Assembly: GCA_943325435.2 (NCBI GenBank)
Contig: CALPPK020000017.1
Coordinates: forward strand, 1-9,487
Length of the DNA: 9,487 nt
Origin: Bifidobacterium breve
GTDB lineage: Bacteria > Actinomycetota > Acidimicrobiia > Acidimicrobiales > Ilumatobacteraceae
Direction of reading: 5' to 3'
The notes under the pieces are model-generated. The model saw nothing but the letters and a program-made list of their open reading frames with translations, had not been told where the DNA came from and searched no databases. Shown here piece after piece: positions 6,952 to 9,487 of the stretch. Position numbers and translations under genes: made by a program. Position 1 is the first letter of the stretch. Every line of letters begins with the position of its first letter.

Positions 6952-7227
6952 ATGACCGACGATGACAACACCAAATCAGAAAAGAGCCAAGGCCTAGGTT
7001 TAGGCACAGTGTTCGCAATCATTGGTGCGTTCATAATCGGAGCATTGGTCACTGCCAATACCTCGAGTATCGATATCAATTTCATCGTGTACAAAGCTCA
7101 CAATATTCCATTGTGGTGGTACACCCTCATTGTTGTCGCTCTCGCAATCATCACCGATCGCATCTTGCTCTTTGTGATGCGTCACCGCAAGGCACGTCGG
7201 AATAAGAATCGAGCCTCAGCCGACTAG
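6952..7227 (+). CDS. Small LapA-domain (DUF1049-like) membrane protein
   Basis: This 91-aa protein has a charged cytoplasmic start (MTDDDNTKSEK), a first hydrophobic segment (about residues 20-35), a short loop containing ANTSSIDINFIVYK (35-48) and a second hydrophobic segment (about 53-75). The tail is very basic (MRHRKARRNKNR, 75-86). The N-T-x-x-x-x-x-N-F loop followed by a Pro-led second helix is the pattern of the LapA-domain family, which in proteobacteria works in envelope lipid assembly. In actinobacteria its role is unknown. The positive-inside rule places both ends in the cytoplasm. The 3' end overlaps the convergent MBL-fold gene by 12 nt. It may be co-expressed with the surface glycosidase-like gene upstream. 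Confidence 0.8.
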   Translation: MTDDDNTKSEKSQGLGLGTVFAIIGAFIIGALVTANTSSIDINFIVYKAHNIPLWWYTLIVVALAIITDRILLFVMRHRKARRNKNRASAD

Positions 7228-8178
7228 ATGGTACGAACCAAGTAGTCGTGGTTCTGCGCCATCGTCTGTTGCTACCACGCCGTCATCTACCAATTTGCGT
7301 AGATGAGACCACACACTGCGTCGTGCTGGCCTATGAAGTTTTTTATCGATTGCTGCGTACAACACTTTGACTATTCCCGGAATGGTGTTATTGCCATTTG
7401 CAATTTGCATCACTATCTGACGTTCACGTTCTAAACGATGTTCATGATATGCAACAAGAAATGGTTGCGGGTCTGTAACTGGGCCACCATGTGTTGGCCA
7501 CAAAATTCGGTCATCACGAGCAATGACCTTACGCATCGAATCCATGTACTGGCGCATGTCGCCATCGGGTGGCGACACAATGGTGGTCGACCACCCCATC
7601 ACGTGGTCACCTGTGAACAACGCACCTTCTGTATCCATCGAGACGCACAAGTGATTTGAAGTGTGACCAGGAGTAGCAACTGCGGTGAGAGAGAACTCGC
7701 TAGTGGCCAAAAACTTCTGACCATCAGTTACCGCGGCATCAGGCGTGAACGCAAGATCAGTTGTTTCCTTTTCTTCATCAGACTCAACAGCATCGGCAGG
7801 GTCGTCCTCAGATGCATCATGGTCATCTTCTTCAATAAAACCTTCATACACGCGATGCGGTCCGATGGCATATCGAGTGGCACCAGTCTCGCCATGAAGC
7901 CATTCAGTCAATGGAGAATGATCTGAATGACAATGGGTGACAACAATGCCCACAACATTTCTGCCGTCAAGTGCGGCACGCAATGCATCGCGATGACTAT
8001 CTAGTTTTGGGCCCGGGTCAATCACAACAACATCGTTTGTGCCCAAAATGTATGTACCGGTCCCGTGATAACTGAACTTTGATGGATTTTTTGCAATCAC
8101 TCTTTGAATTAGTGGTGATACCTGAGTGATCTCTGCATACGGTGCATCATCAATGCGGGGGACAAATGGAATAGCCAT
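7216..8178 (-). CDS. MBL-fold metallohydrolase with winged-helix tail (LACTB2-like)
   Basis: A 320-aa protein with the metallo-beta-lactamase signature THCHSDHS (81-88), giving ligands His82, His84, Asp86 and His87. The other metal ligands are His172 (TPGHTSNH), Asp191 (FTGDHVMG) and His230 (PTHGGP). Residues about 245-320 form an alpha-helical, winged-helix-like C-terminal domain, as in LACTB2-type hydrolases and related thioesterase/RNase-like enzymes. Substrate is unknown. Between the first two motifs sits an unusual acidic insert (residues 116-141, 15 of 26 Asp or Glu), which probably forms a flexible surface loop. The start ATG at 8178 is 2 nt after the stop of the asparaginase-type gene, so translation is probably coupled. 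It is the last gene of a minus-strand operon. Confidence 0.9.
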   Translation of the reverse strand: MAIPFVPRIDDAPYAEITQVSPLIQRVIAKNPSKFSYHGTGTYILGTNDVVVIDPGPKLDSHRDALRAALDGRNVVGIVVTHCHSDHSPLTEWLHGETGATRYAIGPHRVYEGFIEEDDHDASEDDPADAVESDEEKETTDLAFTPDAAVTDGQKFLATSEFSLTAVATPGHTSNHLCVSMDTEGALFTGDHVMGWSTTIVSPPDGDMRQYMDSMRKVIARDDRILWPTHGGPVTDPQPFLVAYHEHRLERERQIVMQIANGNNTIPGIVKVLYAAIDKKLHRPARRSVWSHLRKLVDDGVVATDDGAEPRLLGSYHLVG

Positions 8179-8180
8179 GT

Positions 8181-9146
8181 TCAGTCAAACCCGATTGCTC
8201 GTACTGAACCGACTGGCTTCCCATGCCCGTACACAGTTTCTTCGATGCTGTTATCAACGTGGCTGATATCAACCCCAAGTTTTTGCAGGGCTGCAAGTAA
8301 CACTGTCTGTGAACCGCGTCCAAACCCATCTGACATTTTCAATGCGACAGCTCGGCCATCTGGCAATGCAGCTGCATACACAGCATCAGCACCATCTTTC
8401 GCAAACAAACCATCAATGCCAGAAACAATTGTGGTTACGTCACGACCCTTGCCACCAACCATGTATGGAAATTGTGACATCGCCGTATAGATCTGAGTGC
8501 CAGACTCGCCTGCTGCACCAGTCGACATCGCGCGCATTGCTCGAGCAAGTCCTACAAGTTCCACAACATGCGCAGGTGCACCGCAGCCATCAATACCAAT
8601 GGCAAATGCATCCTGGCCAGTTACTTCTGCAACAGTGCGGGTAATCGCCTGCTGTAGAGGATGATCTTGCTCAAGGTAATTCTCAATTGACCAACCATTG
8701 ATGACACATGTGGCCAACATGCCGGAATGCTTCCCACTACAACCCATCTGCAATGCAGATGTTGGAAGGCCTGCACGAATTGCATCGTGAGCAGATTGTG
8801 TGTGCATTGGGTAGGCATGAGTATTGCCTAATGCAGTTTCATCAAGTCCGAATTCAGCCAGTATTGCCAGTGCGGTCTGTTGGTGAATTGATTCGCCGTT
8901 ATGGCTAGAACACACCAGGGCTAATTTTTCTGCCGGAAGCGACAAACCGGAACGCACCATGGCCAAAGCTTGAATTGGTTTTGTAGAAGATCGCGGAAAT
9001 ATTTGCGTATGAGGATCTCCTAGTGAGAACTCAATGTCACCGTTTTGGCCTAAACACACCACTGCCCCAAAATGCGCGCTTTCATCAACACCACTACGGT
9101 CGACAATGGCGAGGGGCACAAATTGTGAAGGCGAAATGCCTGTCAC
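8181..9146 (-). CDS. Asparaginase II family protein (Rhizobium etli-type)
   Basis: A 321-aa protein of the Asparaginase_II family (PF06089), the class 3 asparaginases typified by Rhizobium etli, unrelated in fold to E. coli AnsA/AnsB. The beta-lactamase-like SxxK pair is Ser53-x-x-Lys56 in PRSSTKP. CSSHNGE (79-85) carries the second Ser. MGCSGKHSGM (134-143) gives the Cys136/Lys139 pair, and IDGCGAP (185-191) gives the second zinc Cys, Cys188. AKDGADAVY (249-257) contains the conserved late Lys. The enzyme would hydrolyse L-asparagine to aspartate and ammonia in the cytoplasm. It starts at GTG 9146, whose GTGA overlaps the stop of the upstream permease gene by 4 nt; no separate ribosome binding site is seen, implying translational coupling. 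All expected catalytic residues are present, so an active enzyme is likely. Confidence 0.92.
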   Translation of the reverse strand: MTGISPSQFVPLAIVDRSGVDESAHFGAVVCLGQNGDIEFSLGDPHTQIFPRSSTKPIQALAMVRSGLSLPAEKLALVCSSHNGESIHQQTALAILAEFGLDETALGNTHAYPMHTQSAHDAIRAGLPTSALQMGCSGKHSGMLATCVINGWSIENYLEQDHPLQQAITRTVAEVTGQDAFAIGIDGCGAPAHVVELVGLARAMRAMSTGAAGESGTQIYTAMSQFPYMVGGKGRDVTTIVSGIDGLFAKDGADAVYAAALPDGRAVALKMSDGFGRGSQTVLLAALQKLGVDISHVDNSIEETVYGHGKPVGSVRAIGFD

Positions 9147-9487
9147 TTTGTCGAGGACTTTCGAGAACCGCGTTTGGCACGAGGTGGTTTCGATGCTTGC
9201 AGGTAGGTCAACGGATCATCGATTACTTCGTGACGTGTTCCCCATGACGACACGAGCGCCTGACCCATTGCGACTGCAGGTAGGGCAAGAATTGCTCCGA
9301 CCGGTCCAAGAATAGCACCACCAACAAGCGCGCCGCCAAAGGCTAAAGCTGGATGCAATTCCAGTGTTCGTGCTGTCACCTTCGGTGCGAACAAGTAATT
9401 CTCTAGTTGCTGGTACACCGCAATAAAACCAATGACGACAAGGGCCTTGATTGGCGACTCAACAAAAGTTAAGACCAACGGCAACAC
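9143..9487 (-). CDS. AI-2E/UPF0118 family permease, C-terminal part
   Basis: The visible 114 residues are the C-terminus of a polytopic membrane protein cut off by the right window edge. YQQLENYLFAPKV (25-37) is the most conserved motif of the AI-2E family transporters (DUF20/UPF0118, including TqsA and YdiK). It is followed by the typical hydrophobic helices ALAFGGALVGGAILG and ILALPAVAMGQAL. The tail after residue 84 is cytoplasmic and ends strongly basic (KPPRAKRGSRKSSTK). Family members export small molecules or ions; real substrates are rarely known and transport of autoinducer-2 should not be assumed. It is the upstream gene of the operon with the asparaginase-type and MBL-fold genes. 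The first codon in the window is GTG read as internal Val, not a start. Confidence 0.9.
   Translation of the reverse strand: MLPLVLTFVESPIKALVVIGFIAVYQQLENYLFAPKVTARTLELHPALAFGGALVGGAILGPVGAILALPAVAMGQALVSSWGTRHEVIDDPLTYLQASKPPRAKRGSRKSSTK

Noticed and set aside
7235..7254. GAACCA/TGGTTC inverted repeat at the convergent gene ends
   Set aside because: Only a 6-bp stem with an 8-nt loop, no T-tract, and it lies inside the MBL gene; not enough for a terminator call.

Overview
The window looks like a chromosomal segment of an actinobacterium with moderate GC (about 50%). The long Ser/Thr (TTT/STT) spacer in a secreted protein, GTG starts, weak ribosome binding sites and compact operons would fit a member of the Acidimicrobiia (freshwater or marine Ilumatobacter-like lineages). 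That placement is inferred from style, not from a marker gene. I see no rRNA, tRNA, insertion sequence, integrase or CRISPR array.

Left part (3-3353). The 3' end of a small HExxH metallohydrolase gene is followed by a nitroreductase-family gene, both on the plus strand. Converging on them is a minus-strand operon. It encodes an alpha/beta hydrolase (start re-assigned to 3353) and, 6 nt downstream, a sulfatase-superfamily enzyme that resembles phosphonate monoester hydrolases. The nitroreductase and sulfatase stop codons overlap tail to tail.

Middle (3354-7227). A 67-nt divergent intergenic region precedes a plus-strand run of four genes with gaps of 27, 23 and 49 nt. The first two (201 and 493 aa) are not assigned to any named function and form the most interesting unit in the window. 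The larger one has an N-terminal alpha/beta domain, a charged coiled coil and a C-terminal domain ending in a conserved-looking IGRHL motif. The smaller gene contains a sharply GC-rich patch. Next come a membrane-anchored phosphodiester-glycosidase-like protein with a Thr-rich stalk and a small LapA-like membrane protein.

Right part (7216-9487). A tightly packed minus-strand operon reads AI-2E/UPF0118-type permease (only its C-terminus is inside the window), asparaginase II family enzyme (4-nt overlap) and MBL-fold hydrolase with a winged-helix tail (2-nt gap). It converges on the LapA-like gene with a 12-nt coding overlap. Most genes are housekeeping or catabolic; the 3421-5535 pair is the accessory-looking part.
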